Assembly (NCBI GenBank): GCA_905221605.1
Contig: CAJNDS010000320.1
Span: 1-64,000, forward strand
From: Symbiodinium natans
Taxonomy: Eukaryota > Sar > Dinophyceae > Suessiales > Symbiodiniaceae
Length of the DNA stretch: 64,000 nt
Direction of reading: 5' to 3'
In this document: positions 1-9,825 of the stretch, piece by piece
Position numbering within the stretch: position 1 is the first letter of the stretch
How the letters are laid out: each line of letters opens with the position of its first letter
The notes under the pieces: generated by a model
Seen by the model: only the letters and a program-made list of their open reading frames with translations
What the model was told of the DNA's origin: nothing
Database searches by the model: none
Translations under genes and position numbers: made by a program

Positions 1-640
<640 letters not shown>

Positions 641-899
641 CTGGTAATGCCAGGTAATGCGCTTTGTAATGCCATAAAACAAAGCACGCTCGTAATATCC
701 TGGTAATGCCAGGTGATGCGCTCATCTTGGAAGTGAAGTAAAAGTCCTGTTTAATATTTTAGCTTTGTAATGCCACAAAACAAAGCACGATTGAAAACAA
801 TGAAAGCATGCAATGAAAGCATGCAGCAACATGGCAAATGATCAACACCTGAACTCAACGGTTCAAGCGGTCAACAATGCTTCGACATCTTCGGCCACC

Positions 900-1252
900 C
901 AGCACCCTAAATTTTCCGGAAATTTAGGGAGCTGGGCCGTGGCTTCTGAACATGATCAGGCTGCATCCGTTTCCTAAATTTCCTGAAAATTTTGGGTGTG
1001 TAAATTTTCGGAAAATTTAGGAAAGCGATGAAGCAAATTTTCCGGAAATTTAGGGACCGAGGCTTCGGGCTACCCGGAACCAGAAATTTTCCAGAAATTT
1101 AGGGGAGCGAATCCGGCTTGCGGCCGTCGAAGAGGCCCAGCCTTTCAAAGGGCACAGCCCAAGCCCCAAAATTTCCCGGAAATTTTGGGTCCCGGGTAGG
1201 CCAAAGCGGCTTGCTCGCCGGGGTCCAGAAATTTCCGGAAAATTTTGGGGCT
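900..1252. repeat. dispersed palindromic repeat, AAATTTTCCGGAAATTT type
   Basis: Seven near-palindromes of the form CCC(A/T)AAATTTTCCGGAAATTT(A/T)GGG occur at about 905, 974, 1000, 1036, 1083, 1166 and 1224. Each can fold on itself and they are separated by unrelated 20-60 bp spacers. The design resembles, with a different core, the CGAGCCGGCTCG palindromes near 38.3-39.2 kb. Confidence 0.85.
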
Positions 1253-1990
1253 GGGGCACTCCGAGGCGTGACGCACCGCATAGGGCTGGTTTGACCGTAG
1301 CGTTTTATAGAGTAGATTAATTCCAAAAAAAGAATAAATTTTCATTATCATCAATTAATAATATTAAGAAGGAGAATATCACATTATGAATTTATTTATA
1401 TTGTCGATGCTGAATCATGAAGATTTAATATTGAATATCCTCATTAGTCTGCCACAAAATAAATAAATAGGCAGCCATACGCACACGCACGATTCTATGC
1501 GGACATACGAGCACGCCCGAGAGCGCTCAACGTAAACCGGGCAAAATGCTAGATGGGGTGTGGAGATGCCTCTGATTCCCTATTCCTTCTCATGATCATT
1601 GCCAGCCTTGCAGCAAAATCGCTGCAAAAACAAAGTGACTACTGGATGACTTTCGGAACGAGAAGTGTAATGGGTAAGGAAGATCCAAGCAAGCCTTGTC
1701 AGACAAATATACATTCAAGTGTCCGATTGCAACAAATATGGGGAAGTCTTCCCTCCCCTATGCGTGGATCGCGCGCTGTGTCCGAAAACGCCACAACTCG
1801 CATGGAAGATGAGGCGCACCTGGAAGTAATCTCTCCAGTTCATCTTTTGGCAGGCTCTGCGTTGAGTGAAAGCACAGCAGCCCTGAGACCGTCCCATTTC
1901 CTACCATGCTTGAAAAGTTCACTTGAAACTTCCGGCGACTATTCGAGAGCCGACCGAACATCCACGAAGTTGCAGCCACCGTCTCTCAAT
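1253..1990. other. no gene supported; AT-rich spacer
   Basis: About 1320-1470 is AT-rich and unrelated in composition to its GC-rich neighbours. A long plus-strand reading frame from 1553 to 2743 is antisense to the exon below and has no recognisable domain. Nothing else is seen. Confidence 0.5.
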
Positions 1991-2767
1991 TCAAGCACCC
2001 AGCTTTGCGCTACGCCAGGTGAACTGCAACTTGGTAGCACGCTGCTCACAGTCTTCCAGTTTTGTCTTGAGGCCTGGAAAGACTTGATCTGCGACTGTCA
2101 TGAAGAAGGCGACAATGCTTTTGAAAGCCGCCTCGATGGTGAACATGACTGGGCCGTAGAGGACGATTCCAATCCAAGCAAACTCCTCTTTGAAGGACTC
2201 GACCAGCTTCGTGGCGATGTCTGCGGCAAAGTCCACGGACCGCCCACCCACTATGGCATCGAGGATGCGTCCTCCTGTCTGCAACATGACCCTCAGGATC
2301 TCTTCGATTCCTCTGGCAATCATGTCGAAGACCCTCTGCGCTACGTCGACGATGAAGTTCATCGTTATGGGGCTCACAAACTTCTGGGCCACGGCTACGA
2401 ATGCTGTGAGGATGGAGCAAGCGATGCCACCTGCGACTGGGATCAGCCCACAGAGTCCGTCGACGCCATTTTCGGCGGCCCCCATGGCTGCCTGGACTCC
2501 ACCAACAAGTTGGAAGGCCAAAGGCTCCACGACTTTGTTTCCCAGCTTTCGGAGGAGGTAGCGTACCAGGGTACCCATAGACCGGGCAGCAATGTTAGGG
2601 AGGGCCTCCAGCATCACCTTGCCCTCGGCACAGGCACACGCGAATTCACAGACAAACCGCACACATGCTGCACCTGTGCACAAATGATTTCCGTATACAG
2701 CCTGTTGGAAGGATTTCTTGTGATTCCAAGCAGGCACCAATAAAGCGTGGGCGTGCCTTGACGCCAA
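1991..2767 (-). CDS. exon of a helical 'GLCGLIP' domain protein
   Basis: Open minus-strand segment whose first roughly 45 codons are probably intronic. From about residue 50 it encodes an amphipathic, hydrophobic domain with the motif GLCGLIPVAGG, followed by helices and ending near KTKLEDCEQRATKL. The same order of motifs is found in the exon at 5863-6477 and its continuation at 4938-5780, so the two are paralogues within one gene family. I do not recognise the domain; it could be membrane-associated. The frame ends at a stop shortly after the conserved part, which may be the true end or may lie in an intron. Confidence 0.55.
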   Translation of the reverse strand: MASRHAHALLVPAWNHKKSFQQAVYGNHLCTGAACVRFVCEFACACAEGKVMLEALPNIAARSMGTLVRYLLRKLGNKVVEPLAFQLVGGVQAAMGAAENGVDGLCGLIPVAGGIACSILTAFVAVAQKFVSPITMNFIVDVAQRVFDMIARGIEEILRVMLQTGGRILDAIVGGRSVDFAADIATKLVESFKEEFAWIGIVLYGPVMFTIEAAFKSIVAFFMTVADQVFPGLKTKLEDCEQRATKLQFTWRSAKLGA

Positions 2768-2886
2768 AGACAGTCATGGGATTGGCCTGCTCGGCAATGA
2801 GTGCATCCAGTGTTCGATCCATCGTCGCTTCGCACTGCAAGGCGATCTCGCTGTTGACGATGTCTCCAACCTTTTTGTTCGAGCAT
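2755..2886 (-). CDS. probable upstream exon of the GLCGLIP gene
   Basis: A different frame from the exon above, reading VGDIVNSEIALQ followed by a helical segment (MDRTLDALIAEQANP). It occupies the position equivalent to the helical exon at 6556-6845 relative to the paralogous GLCGLIP exon, so it is probably joined to it by splicing. No initiating ATG or signal peptide is visible, and the 5' end of the gene is not resolved. Confidence 0.4.
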
Positions 2887-3394
2887 CAGGCTATGGGAAA
2901 AACATGCTATATGAAAAGGTAAACGCAGAATGACTGTAGCAATATTTGGATCTGAGAACCACTGCCACGGCGTCCTGCAAGCCCAACAGCCACAAAACGC
3001 CTTGCCCAGTTTGCGCTGGCAAGGGGAAATTGATCACAGGTTCCGACAAATTGTGACATGTCTGAACCGGAATGCAGCGCACAAACTGCCTTGTAGGGCT
3101 TGGCCCAGTAGCTCCCCCAAGCCTGACAAGACGTGCAACTGAAACATACCATTGTTCAGAGGCGCGATGCAACGCGCAAGTCGCCCAGACTGTGGGGAGC
3201 AACTGTCACGCAGCACCTAGTAGCTCCCCCGATCTCTACGGTCTATTTGCATTTGGCTAACCGCGCCTCCTGATGTACAGTAGGGAGTGCGGAAACGGAT
3301 TCGCGACTCGCGAACGATATGCTTCACTTTCAGCGCGGGAAGTTGTATCGTGCAACCACACCGTTTGGGAGTGCTAGTGAGAATAATACGCAGA
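2887..3394. other. no gene supported
   Basis: Short overlapping frames only, none with a domain or a paralogue nearby. The direct pair GTAGCTCCCCC at about 3109 and 3220 is the only repeat noticed. It is taken as the spacer between two genes of the modular family. Confidence 0.4.
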
Positions 3395-3961
3395 TTAAGA
3401 CTTTTGGCGCCACAAAGCAAAAGCAATGAAAATCAGAATGTATATGCTGACGGGAATAACTGCAACAGTACAAACTTCCGTGCCGTGCAACACTAGGAAG
3501 TGTAACCGGCCTTCGACCATCCACATGATGACTTGATCCACCAGCTGGAAGCCCTTCTGAACCGTATCAAAAAGCTCGCCTTTCAGAGGCAGCCTGAGTT
3601 GATTGGCCGCCGCAGACATGGTTTGTACATGTTTGTACCGTTTGGGAGCTGAGATCAACTTAAAACTGTCAGTCAGTCTGTTAAGGCTGGGCAGCAGGAA
3701 ATGTTCAAAGCCACAGCGGCCCATCTCCATGCCAGGAAGAAGCGTAAGCTGGTGAACTTGATCCCACACTTTGTTGAGCATGGGCAGCTTCCACTTTCCA
3801 CTTGCAAGTGCGGTTAGGTCTTCGGTGAAGTAGTCTGCGTAGCATTCGACTGCCAAGTTCATGCTCCATCCCGCGTCCGCGTCCGTGCGTTTGACGCAGA
3901 TGAAGTCCCCCTGCTTTCCGAAAAAGGATCTAGCGAAGCAAACATCCGAGGCCTCAACCAA
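3395..3961 (-). CDS. 3' exon of modular surface protein, with C-terminal membrane anchor
   Basis: The first codons complete a four-cysteine module (DFICVKRTDADAGWSMNLAVEC). A helical region of about 110 residues follows. The last 35 residues contain a hydrophobic segment (VCTVAVIPVSIYILIFIAFA) followed by LWRQKS and a stop, the layout of a C-terminal transmembrane anchor with a short basic cytoplasmic tail. The segment continues the half module left open at the end of the 4030-4656 exon, so an intron probably lies at about 3962-4030. This is the most likely 3' end of the long gene series. The inference is an extracellular protein tethered to a membrane. Confidence 0.6.
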   Translation of the reverse strand: MVEASDVCFARSFFGKQGDFICVKRTDADAGWSMNLAVECYADYFTEDLTALASGKWKLPMLNKVWDQVHQLTLLPGMEMGRCGFEHFLLPSLNRLTDSFKLISAPKRYKHVQTMSAAANQLRLPLKGELFDTVQKGFQLVDQVIMWMVEGRLHFLVLHGTEVCTVAVIPVSIYILIFIAFALWRQKS

Positions 3962-4029
3962 AACTTCCTAGATTTCAGAACAGCACAGCTCGTACAGAGC
4001 CTGCAAGATTTCTTGGCCAACCCTTCTTT

Positions 4030-4656
4030 TCAGCCTGCCTCTGTCCACACATGGAAGTCGTCCGGGGCATCCCATCCATCCGAGTTGATCCGAATGGATC
4101 GATCTGCCGCGTCCGGTGGGCAGTAGAGTCCTCGAGCATAAACGTGGACGCATTTCTGACCCCAGTCCGAGGCTCCCACATAGACGACGTGGTGCAGGGA
4201 TGTGTCTTTACAGGCAATGCCCAGGTCCATGGCCCAGCCAGCATCCACATCAGTGCGCTGCACGCACACCCTTCGGTCGCCTTCCACCCTGACCTCAAAG
4301 GTGCCACCCGAGCCACCCTGCAGCCGCTTCTGCTCGTTGGCCGCATCTGCTGCGCAGACGAGGTGCTTCCCGCGGCCTTCTATGCACTTCTTGCTTGACC
4401 CGGAGGGGCCAACGCGCACGTCTACCAACTGCTCGTTTCTGAGCAAACTGCCAAGAAGCATGTCAGCCCAGGTCATCAAACCGTCCAAAGGCCGTTGAAT
4501 AACATGCTGATACATGGTTTGAGGCAGCTCCTCCAAGTTGAGAGCGAGGTGGACAAGCTGTTGGAAGTGAATGGGTTCAGGCAGCGACTCAAGACAATTC
4601 ACGAAAGGAACGGTTTTGTCGATCAGCTGGTTCAGGAGAGGCGGCAGGTCTGCCAA
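4030..4656 (-). CDS. exon with helical domain and four-cysteine modules
   Basis: Residues 1-75 form a helical region (LPPLLNQLIDKTVPFVNCLE) with a clear paralogue at 9826-10266 (LDQLLKDLEDL... FECLEGLP). A full four-cysteine module follows at 4210-4386, with cysteines near codons 91, 101, 131 and 149 and the signature VCVQRTDVDAGWAMDLGIAC. A second module starts (ASDWGQKCVHVYARGLYC) and is completed by the exon at 3395-3961. The apparent first codon is TTG, so this is an internal exon, not a gene start. Confidence 0.6.
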   Translation of the reverse strand: MADLPPLLNQLIDKTVPFVNCLESLPEPIHFQQLVHLALNLEELPQTMYQHVIQRPLDGLMTWADMLLGSLLRNEQLVDVRVGPSGSSKKCIEGRGKHLVCAADAANEQKRLQGGSGGTFEVRVEGDRRVCVQRTDVDAGWAMDLGIACKDTSLHHVVYVGASDWGQKCVHVYARGLYCPPDAADRSIRINSDGWDAPDDFHVWTEAG

Positions 4657-4734
4657 GTCCTCTCGACAAGTTCAATCATGACTTGCAACAAACCCAAACC
4701 CCAGCCCCTCAACCCTTAACCCTTCCCCGAGGGT

Positions 4735-4895
4735 CCCGAAACCAATCTGCAGCTGCTTCCGCGCCGAACAAGTCTAGAACATCCGCAGTGGTGTCAAAGG
4801 CCCAGGTGCCAATGGTCTCAATGCCGTCACCCACCCAGTCAACGAGCCCTGCAGCCGTTTTACCGAAAAATTGGGGCTTGCTGCGGGCTTGAGGG
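4735..4895 (-). CDS. small exon, acidic/aromatic helix
   Basis: A short frame reading FGKTAAGLVDWVGDGIET and ending near AADWFRDP before a stop. Composition and frame quality suggest a real exon between those at 4938-5780 and 4030-4656. No domain is recognised and the exact splice sites are not resolved. Confidence 0.4.
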
Positions 4896-4937
4896 TTCAG
4901 GGTCCAGAGTTTAAGGAAGTTGCAGACTTCCAGTTTT

Positions 4938-5780
4938 CTAGGTTTGCGAGGCCAGCACGCCTGCGAAGAAGTCAAACTGGACCAAGGATATGCCTTCAGT
5001 AGGCTTCTTCTCCTGCAGGTACTTCATGAAGTGGCGCTTGACACGGCTGCCGAGCCGCAACCAGCCAAGATACACGTCCGGCACGTGCTTTGGCCTGGGG
5101 AGGTCCCAAAACAGCAGTGTGTAACTGACTGACTGTATTTTGAAGGCCGACATGAACTGAAAAATGGCTACTGGTCGGGATCCTAGTGTCTGGTTTGTCA
5201 GGTTTGCATCCAGGGCCGAGTGCAGGGCCGAGTGCTCGGTCAGTGTCATCGGCGTTCCGTTCTGGTGCTCGAAGTAGAGGACCACTCTTCCAAGTGACTC
5301 CATGTTGGCCTCGGTGATCTTGGTGCCGTTCACGTCGAGCCTTACACAATCTTCCTGCTGCCACAGCAACAGGGCACGTTCACGGATGGCCTTGATAGAT
5401 GGTTTCACGAGAAGGGGCTGCCGGAAGCCATAGGAATCACGGACATGCAGGCAAATCAGTTCCCCTGTGTGGGGCCGGCAAGATCCACCGGCTGTGGCTT
5501 CGCGAGGCCTCCGTGCAAGGGGAAGCGCCCTCACTGTGGTCGCAACGCTGGCAAGGTCCGTCTGCAGCAGTTGCTTTTGTTTGGCCTCCAGCAACCTGCT
5601 GCTTTGACTGCTGTCGCTTTGATTGGCGCTGTAAGACAGCAATGCGTGGTTATGATTGGGCCAGTGGGTCACGAGCTTCTCCACGCGGGCCTTGCAGGCG
5701 TCAAACTTCTCCTGGAGCCCTGGGAACATACCAGCGACCAAGGAGCTGAAGAAGTGCATGATGCCCGTCAGGGCCTCGAC
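4938..5780 (-). CDS. exon: end of GLCGLIP domain plus a YGFxQP domain
   Basis: The first residues (MHFFSSLVAGMFPGLQEKFD) match the end of the GLCGLIP domain in the paralogue at 1991-2767 (VADQVFPGLKTKLEDC). A linker rich in Gln/Ser/Leu comes next. Then a domain beginning CLHVRDSYGFRQPLLVK has a second copy in the exon at 10452-11090 (CAMVWDAYGFLQPIRF). Its beta-strand/helix pattern is loosely ubiquitin-like, which is inference only. The junction to 5863-6477 is marked by a GAG direct repeat near 5781 and 5862 rather than GT-AG, as often seen in dinoflagellate introns. Confidence 0.5.
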   Translation of the reverse strand, partial: VEALTGIMHFFSSLVAGMFPGLQEKFDACKARVEKLVTHWPNHNHALLSYSANQSDSSQSSRLLEAKQKQLLQTDLASVATTVRALPLARRPREATAGGSCRPHTGELICLHVRDSYGFRQPLLVKPSIKAIRERALLLWQQEDCVRLDVNGTKITEANMESLGRVVLYFEHQNGTPMTLTEHSALHSALDANLTNQTLGSRPVAIFQFMSAFKIQSVSYTLLFWDLPRPKHVPDVYLGWLRLGSRVKRHFMKYLQEKKPTEGISLVQFDFFAGVLASQT

Positions 5781-5862
5781 ATTGCCGGCAACGAAAAATT
5801 GACACGTTCGTCATACCATTGACCCCCCAAACAAATACGTAAAAAAGACACTCCGAAACAGT

Positions 5863-6477
5863 GAGCTCCACAGCCCCGCACACCTTGACAAGAGGCTCCA
5901 TGATGGGGCCGTGCAAGATGACGTTGAGCCACTGGTGCTCTCCTGCGAAGCTGGCAAGAAGCTCACTGATCAACGCGGGGATGCTGTTGACAGCGTCCTG
6001 GATATCTTGCGCAACCAAGTTGGTAAACCCAGAGATTGCGTCCAGGATTTTCGCCCCAATGTCTTTCATTAGGTTTGTGAGGAACGAGGCCAAAGGCCCC
6101 CCAAGCCACTCCTCGGCAGCTGTCAGAGCACCGGTGAAGACCATGCAAATGATGCCGCCAACCTCTGGGATGAGGCCGCAAAGTCCGGTAAGATATTCCA
6201 TCCCCGCGCGGAGTGCGCTCTGTATCTGGTTGATGATGAAGTTGGCGGGCTGCTGGATGAACGTGTCTGACAAGAAGTCAAGCAAGGTGCTTGCAAAGCT
6301 TCTCATGATACTCATTGCGACCTCTGGGACCAGGTCCATGAGCATCTGCGTCTGTGTTGAGAGCGGCACCGGAAGGCCTTGGTACATGCGCTCAGAGGTC
6401 TCCTTCAGGGTGACGTCGCACGCCTTGGTGTGGCGGGGAGAAGCAGAGCCCTGGCACTTTTTGATACCTTTTGATGA
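5863..6477 (-). CDS. exon of a second GLCGLIP domain
   Basis: Encodes about 200 residues with hydrophobic helices and the motif GLCGLIPEVGG, ending near the motif KVCGAVE. It aligns with 1991-2767 over the whole domain. After KVCGAVE the frame runs into non-coding sequence and the domain resumes at 5780 in another frame, so an intron of about 80 bp is inferred. At the 5' side the frame becomes a (GGGTGGGAGA)n repeat, which is taken as intron. Confidence 0.55.
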
Positions 6478-6480
6478 TCT

Positions 6481-6550
6481 CCCACCCTCTCCCACCCTCT
6501 CCCACCCTCTCACACCCTCTCCCACCCTCTCCCACCCTCTCCCACCCTCT
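6481..6550. repeat. seven 10-bp repeats CCCACCCTCT
   Basis: Seven copies of a 10-mer, six exact and one with a single change (CACACCCTCT), between two minus-strand exons. It is read through in one frame as a Gly/Arg/Glu repeat, but it is most simply an intronic minisatellite. Confidence 0.9.
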
Positions 6551-6555
6551 CCCAC

Positions 6556-6845
6556 GCCCGGCCTCGGCGGCCTTGCCGTTCATGATGTCCGTCAAGGCTT
6601 CGACGGAGCTGGCTAGGCCGAGCACCTCGAGTAGCAGGCGAGCGGAGCCTCCCAGAAAGGCGGCCGACTCCTGGATGAGATCGAGCACCAGCTGGTCCAG
6701 CCATTTGAAGGTATCCTGGACCAGAACCTTTGCCTTCTCAACGACAGGATCGACGACGTTCTCCATGGCGCACCGCGTCGGCTCGAAGCCCGGGTTGCGA
6801 AAGAGGTTGTGCAGCTCGGCCATGGCCTTGCAGAGGGATGGGGGA
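6556..6845 (-). CDS. helical exon preceding the GLCGLIP domain
   Basis: Reads KAMAELHNLFRNPGFEPTRC, then helices VVDPVVEKAKVLVQDTFKWL and ASSVEALTDIMNGKAAEAG. A pyrimidine-rich tract ending CTCTGCAAG immediately upstream on the minus strand looks like a splice acceptor, so the more distal ATG at 6922 with its hydrophobic run is probably intronic read-through. Alternatively that ATG could start a separate secreted protein. Confidence 0.5.
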
Positions 6846-6949
6846 TTGGGGGGCGCATTTGTATTATGAGTAGACTGACTTAACAGTACTGACAACAAAA
6901 GGACTTCAAAAAGCAAGTTCATGCTTCGCCATCAGGTCATCAGATCCTG

Positions 6950-6973
6950 CCCCCCCCCCCCCCCCCCCCCCCC
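6950..6973. repeat. 24-base C tract
   Basis: Uninterrupted homopolymer (G on the coding strand) between two exons. It is not flanked by (AT)n, so it is not like the element ends near 34-40 kb. Confidence 0.95.
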
Positions 6974-6974
6974 G

Positions 6975-7290
6975 CCTCATCAATGATCAACATCTTCCAG
7001 CTTCCATCTGAAAGGCTGGAGATGTCCTCCACCAGGGTGCCAGCGAAACAGCCCACTGCCAAGTGCATCGCCCAGCCCGAGTCCGCATCGACGCGCTTCG
7101 CACACACGTAGGTCCCGTGCCCAGCAATCTTCTCCACCGTGATCTCGAACTCGGTCCCAGGAGGGTCCAGGTGCCCATCGCTATTCTTGCGGAAGGGAGA
7201 GTTCCCCGCATCTTCGAGGCATGTAAGGTCTCTACTTGCATGTACCTTCACACACCGCTTCTTCTCTGCACTCGTGCCGATGACCACCAC
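6975..7290 (-). CDS. exon with one four-cysteine module
   Basis: Module signature: KRCVKVHASRDLTC, then after about 38 residues YVCAKRVDADSGWAMHLAVGC. It continues with about 20 residues (SSLSDGSWKMLI) resembling those after the module at 3850-3961 (ALASGKWKLPML). The upstream residues (MVVIGTSAEK) match the start of other modules (VVYVGASDWG, VVLGKSGWG), so modules are probably joined exon to exon. Extracellular location is inferred from the cysteine pattern and the family context. Confidence 0.6.
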
Positions 7291-7312
7291 CTGGTGTTGC
7301 GACTTGTCCTTT

Positions 7313-7590
7313 TCAGGGGCCCCAAACAGAACCCTTCTGAAGAGCCTGACTAGGACCTAGCAGTCCCAACACTTTCCACGATTCGGGATCCTGGCACGAA
7401 ACGCTCAAGTCGATGTTCCAGTCCACGACATGATCGGTACGGCGGGCGCAAACCTCGTTGCCATTCCTGCGGGTTTGCCAAAAAGACAAGTTGGCACCCT
7501 CAACCCCAGGCACGCAGTCCTGACACTGATGTCGAAGGTTGCAACCGCATCGCCTGGAATGAGCAGAAGGCGCAAGAGTGCATGGCAAAT
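7313..7590 (-). CDS. exon with a divergent four-cysteine module
   Basis: Encodes CVPGVEGANLSF, then EVCARRTDHVVDWNIDLSVSC, the second half of the cysteine module with Asp in place of Gly before Trp. The first half is divergent. It is followed by DPESWKVLGLL and then a stop, so the 3' exon limit is near 7370. Confidence 0.5.
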
Positions 7591-7609
7591 ACGGACAAAA
7601 ACTAATTTT

Positions 7610-9280
7610 TCACAATAACAGCCCGGACAGCTCTTCCCCTGCGTCAAGGCCACTTGGTCTGTTGGCTTGTGGAGAGTGGCTATTCTCTGTGAGGGAAGCA
7701 GCCAAGGTGGCAGAAGGAGGAACGTCAGATTGATTGCCAAGGATCGCAGAGTTCACAGGTGTCATGAAAGCGTTTTCGACAGCCAAAGACATTTGGCTCA
7801 TGTCCACAGGTACGAAAGCATTCCAAGCTCCCGCCTGTGACGACCATGTACCCACAGGTTCTGTGGTGGCATCAACCGTCCAACCGTTGACTCGCAAGTA
7901 CCGGCCAAACGAATGGCTTCTGAAGGACACTTTGCCATCGCCAGCATCGACCACATCAAAGCGTTCCCACTGCCACTCTGCGGGTAGCTCGTTGGCATTC
8001 TTCTGCCAGGATTTCTTCACATCGTGCTGGTCAGTGACCTGCACAAATGCATTCCACGCAGCATTGTGAAGGGCCACCCGGCCGTCCCCAGCATCCACCA
8101 CCAAGAACTGTTCCCAGGTCCACCATGTGGGTAAGGCGTTCGCATCCATCTCGCCGCTGCTGTCCACATCCCACTCGGACATGCGCAGGAAGCGCCTCTG
8201 AGGGGCGTTGTGGAAAGCGTAGGTGTGCCCCACCTGTAGCGGACCTGGCACACCCACAGCTGTGAACGTCTCCCAGGATCCCACGTGTGTTGGGTGAGCA
8301 TTCACGTGGATGCCTTCCACGCTCAGAAAACGGCCAGAAAACACACTTCTCAAGGCGACCTGCCCGTTTCCAGCAAAAACAATCTGGAAGCGCTCTCGCA
8401 GTTCCCAATTTGCGCTAGACAGCTGACTGGAGTCTCTTGGCACGCTCTTCGTCACATCACCCTGATCCCCAACCAGCACAAAGGACTTATGCGCAGGGTT
8501 CTGCAGCGCCACCTGGCCGTAGCCTGCATCCACCACTAGGAACCTTTCCCACAAACATGATGCGGGGAGATCTTTTACACTGCATGTGTCGCTGCTATCT
8601 ATATCGCCGCCGGTCATGCGCAAGAAGCGATTGTGCATGAGATTGTGGAAAGCGTAAGTTTGGCCGAAAACCAGGGAAGGCGTATTGGTCAAATCTATGG
8701 GCGTGAAGATCTCCAAATCACCCACAGGTTCTGTGGTGGCATCTACGGTCCCACCGTTGACTCGCAAGTACCAGCCAAACGAATGGCTTCTGAAGGACAC
8801 TTTGCCATCGCCAGCATCGACCACATCAAAGCGTTCCCACTGCCACTCTGCGGGTAGCTCGTTGGCATTCTTCTGCCAGGATTTCTTCACATCGTGTTGG
8901 TCAGTGATCTGCACAAATGCATTCCACGCAGCGTTGTGAAGGGCCACCCGGCCGTCCCCAGCATCCACCACCAAGAACTGTTCCCAGGTCCACCATATGG
9001 GCAAGGCGTTCGCATCCATCTCGCCGCTGCTGTCCACATCCCACTCGGACATGCGCAGGAAGCGCCTCTGAGGGGCATTGTGGAAAGCGTAGGTGTGCCC
9101 CACCTGTAGCTTCATGCGCTGCAAGCGCTTGTTGAGATTGCCAGCATCTGCGTCACACTGCAGTCTGCTTGTCCGCGCCTTGACACATTTTGTTTTATCG
9201 GTTTCTGAAGCTTCCGCGCAAGTCATCTTCAAGGCCAAGCTCCAGCCATCCGCATCAGTCCTACAGGGACTCGGGTGCAC
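7610..9280 (-). CDS. large exon: cysteine half modules plus three beta-trefoil domains
   Basis: The first 50 codons finish one cysteine module (CRTDADGWSLALKMTC) and begin another (KCVKARTSRLQCDADAGN). Three domains of about 140 residues follow, starting near residues 58, 208 and 348. Each opens with a (L/F)xxGxTYAFHN motif and has repeated blocks of the type ERFxVVDAGDGxVAL, the three-fold pattern of fascin-like beta-trefoil folds. Domains 1 and 3 are almost identical in protein and DNA. A 60-residue Ser/Pro/Asn-rich tail follows. Ligand binding (actin, sugar or other) cannot be told from sequence. Confidence 0.65.
   Translation of the reverse strand: MHPSPCRTDADGWSLALKMTCAEASETDKTKCVKARTSRLQCDADAGNLNKRLQRMKLQVGHTYAFHNAPQRRFLRMSEWDVDSSGEMDANALPIWWTWEQFLVVDAGDGRVALHNAAWNAFVQITDQHDVKKSWQKNANELPAEWQWERFDVVDAGDGKVSFRSHSFGWYLRVNGGTVDATTEPVGDLEIFTPIDLTNTPSLVFGQTYAFHNLMHNRFLRMTGGDIDSSDTCSVKDLPASCLWERFLVVDAGYGQVALQNPAHKSFVLVGDQGDVTKSVPRDSSQLSSANWELRERFQIVFAGNGQVALRSVFSGRFLSVEGIHVNAHPTHVGSWETFTAVGVPGPLQVGHTYAFHNAPQRRFLRMSEWDVDSSGEMDANALPTWWTWEQFLVVDAGDGRVALHNAAWNAFVQVTDQHDVKKSWQKNANELPAEWQWERFDVVDAGDGKVSFRSHSFGRYLRVNGWTVDATTEPVGTWSSQAGAWNAFVPVDMSQMSLAVENAFMTPVNSAILGNQSDVPPSATLAASLTENSHSPQANRPSGLDAGEELSGLLL
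7851..8240. repeat. 390-bp internal duplication, copy 1 (copy 2 at 8721-9110)
   Basis: The two copies lie exactly 870 bp apart, in the same orientation, and differ at few positions. Each covers one beta-trefoil domain. The domain between them is much more diverged, so this is a recent duplication or gene conversion between domains 1 and 3. Confidence 0.9.
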
Positions 9281-9540
9281 AGGTGCACAGAGAAGAGAGC
9301 CAACTCTTTAGCTGTGCACGCGTGCCGGTCCTGCGCACACACACCAAGTTACCCTCCGTGACAGTCACGGTGAAGCTGCCTGGCCAGCTTCCTCCACGTG
9401 GGTCGCATTGCACCTTTGCGGCCGACGCTCGAACGCACTTCTCAGCCGAGCCTGGCTCGCTAGGGCCAATTTCAACTGGAATGGCGCGGTGAAGTCCATG
9501 GCCAAACACTACAGTTTCATGGGTGCCAATGTGGACACCC
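9261..9540 (-). CDS. exon with first three cysteines of a module
   Basis: Reads KCVRASAAKVQC, then FTVTVTEGNLVCVRRTG, and stops fitting the module after RRT. The missing part (CRTDADGWSLALKMTC) begins the next segment in another frame at 9280, so an intron of roughly 40-80 bp or a frame change separates them near 9270-9330. Confidence 0.5.
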
Positions 9541-9825
9541 ATCTGGAAACTGTTCGTCTCGTACTTGGCGGTGAGCTCCCTGCCAAGATTTCAAAAGCAT
9601 TCGTGATTTTGACCCCTGAGCAACTTGAGCATTTGCTTTCTTTACATCTCTTTGTTTGTGCGATCAAGTGAGACAGATCCAACGTACCCGAGTCTCAGAC
9701 GCGTTGCCGGTGTGCATTACGCAAGATGGATGCATGACAACGACACGGTCTGCGCTGCATGACTACTACAGAAAGGGGGTGACCTGCTAGGCACCGAGGA
9801 TTGCGTGAGGATGTCCCCCCGAAGG
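9541..9825. other. no gene supported
   Basis: No frame longer than about 100 codons with any similarity to the surrounding modules. It is taken as intron or spacer. Confidence 0.4.

Noticed and set aside
1553-2743. 396-codon plus-strand ORF
   Set aside because: Antisense to the GLCGLIP exon, which has a clear paralogue; the plus frame has no domain and no paralogue.
6392-6922. Signal-peptide-like start at 6922 for a separate secreted protein
   Set aside because: A splice-acceptor-like CTCTGCAAG lies between this ATG and the conserved part, and the 3' end runs into a minisatellite; kept only as an alternative.
6950-6973. C tract as a fourth end of the GGT...C-tract element family
   Set aside because: It is preceded by GATCCTG and not by (AT)n, and no partner G tract with AGC is nearby.
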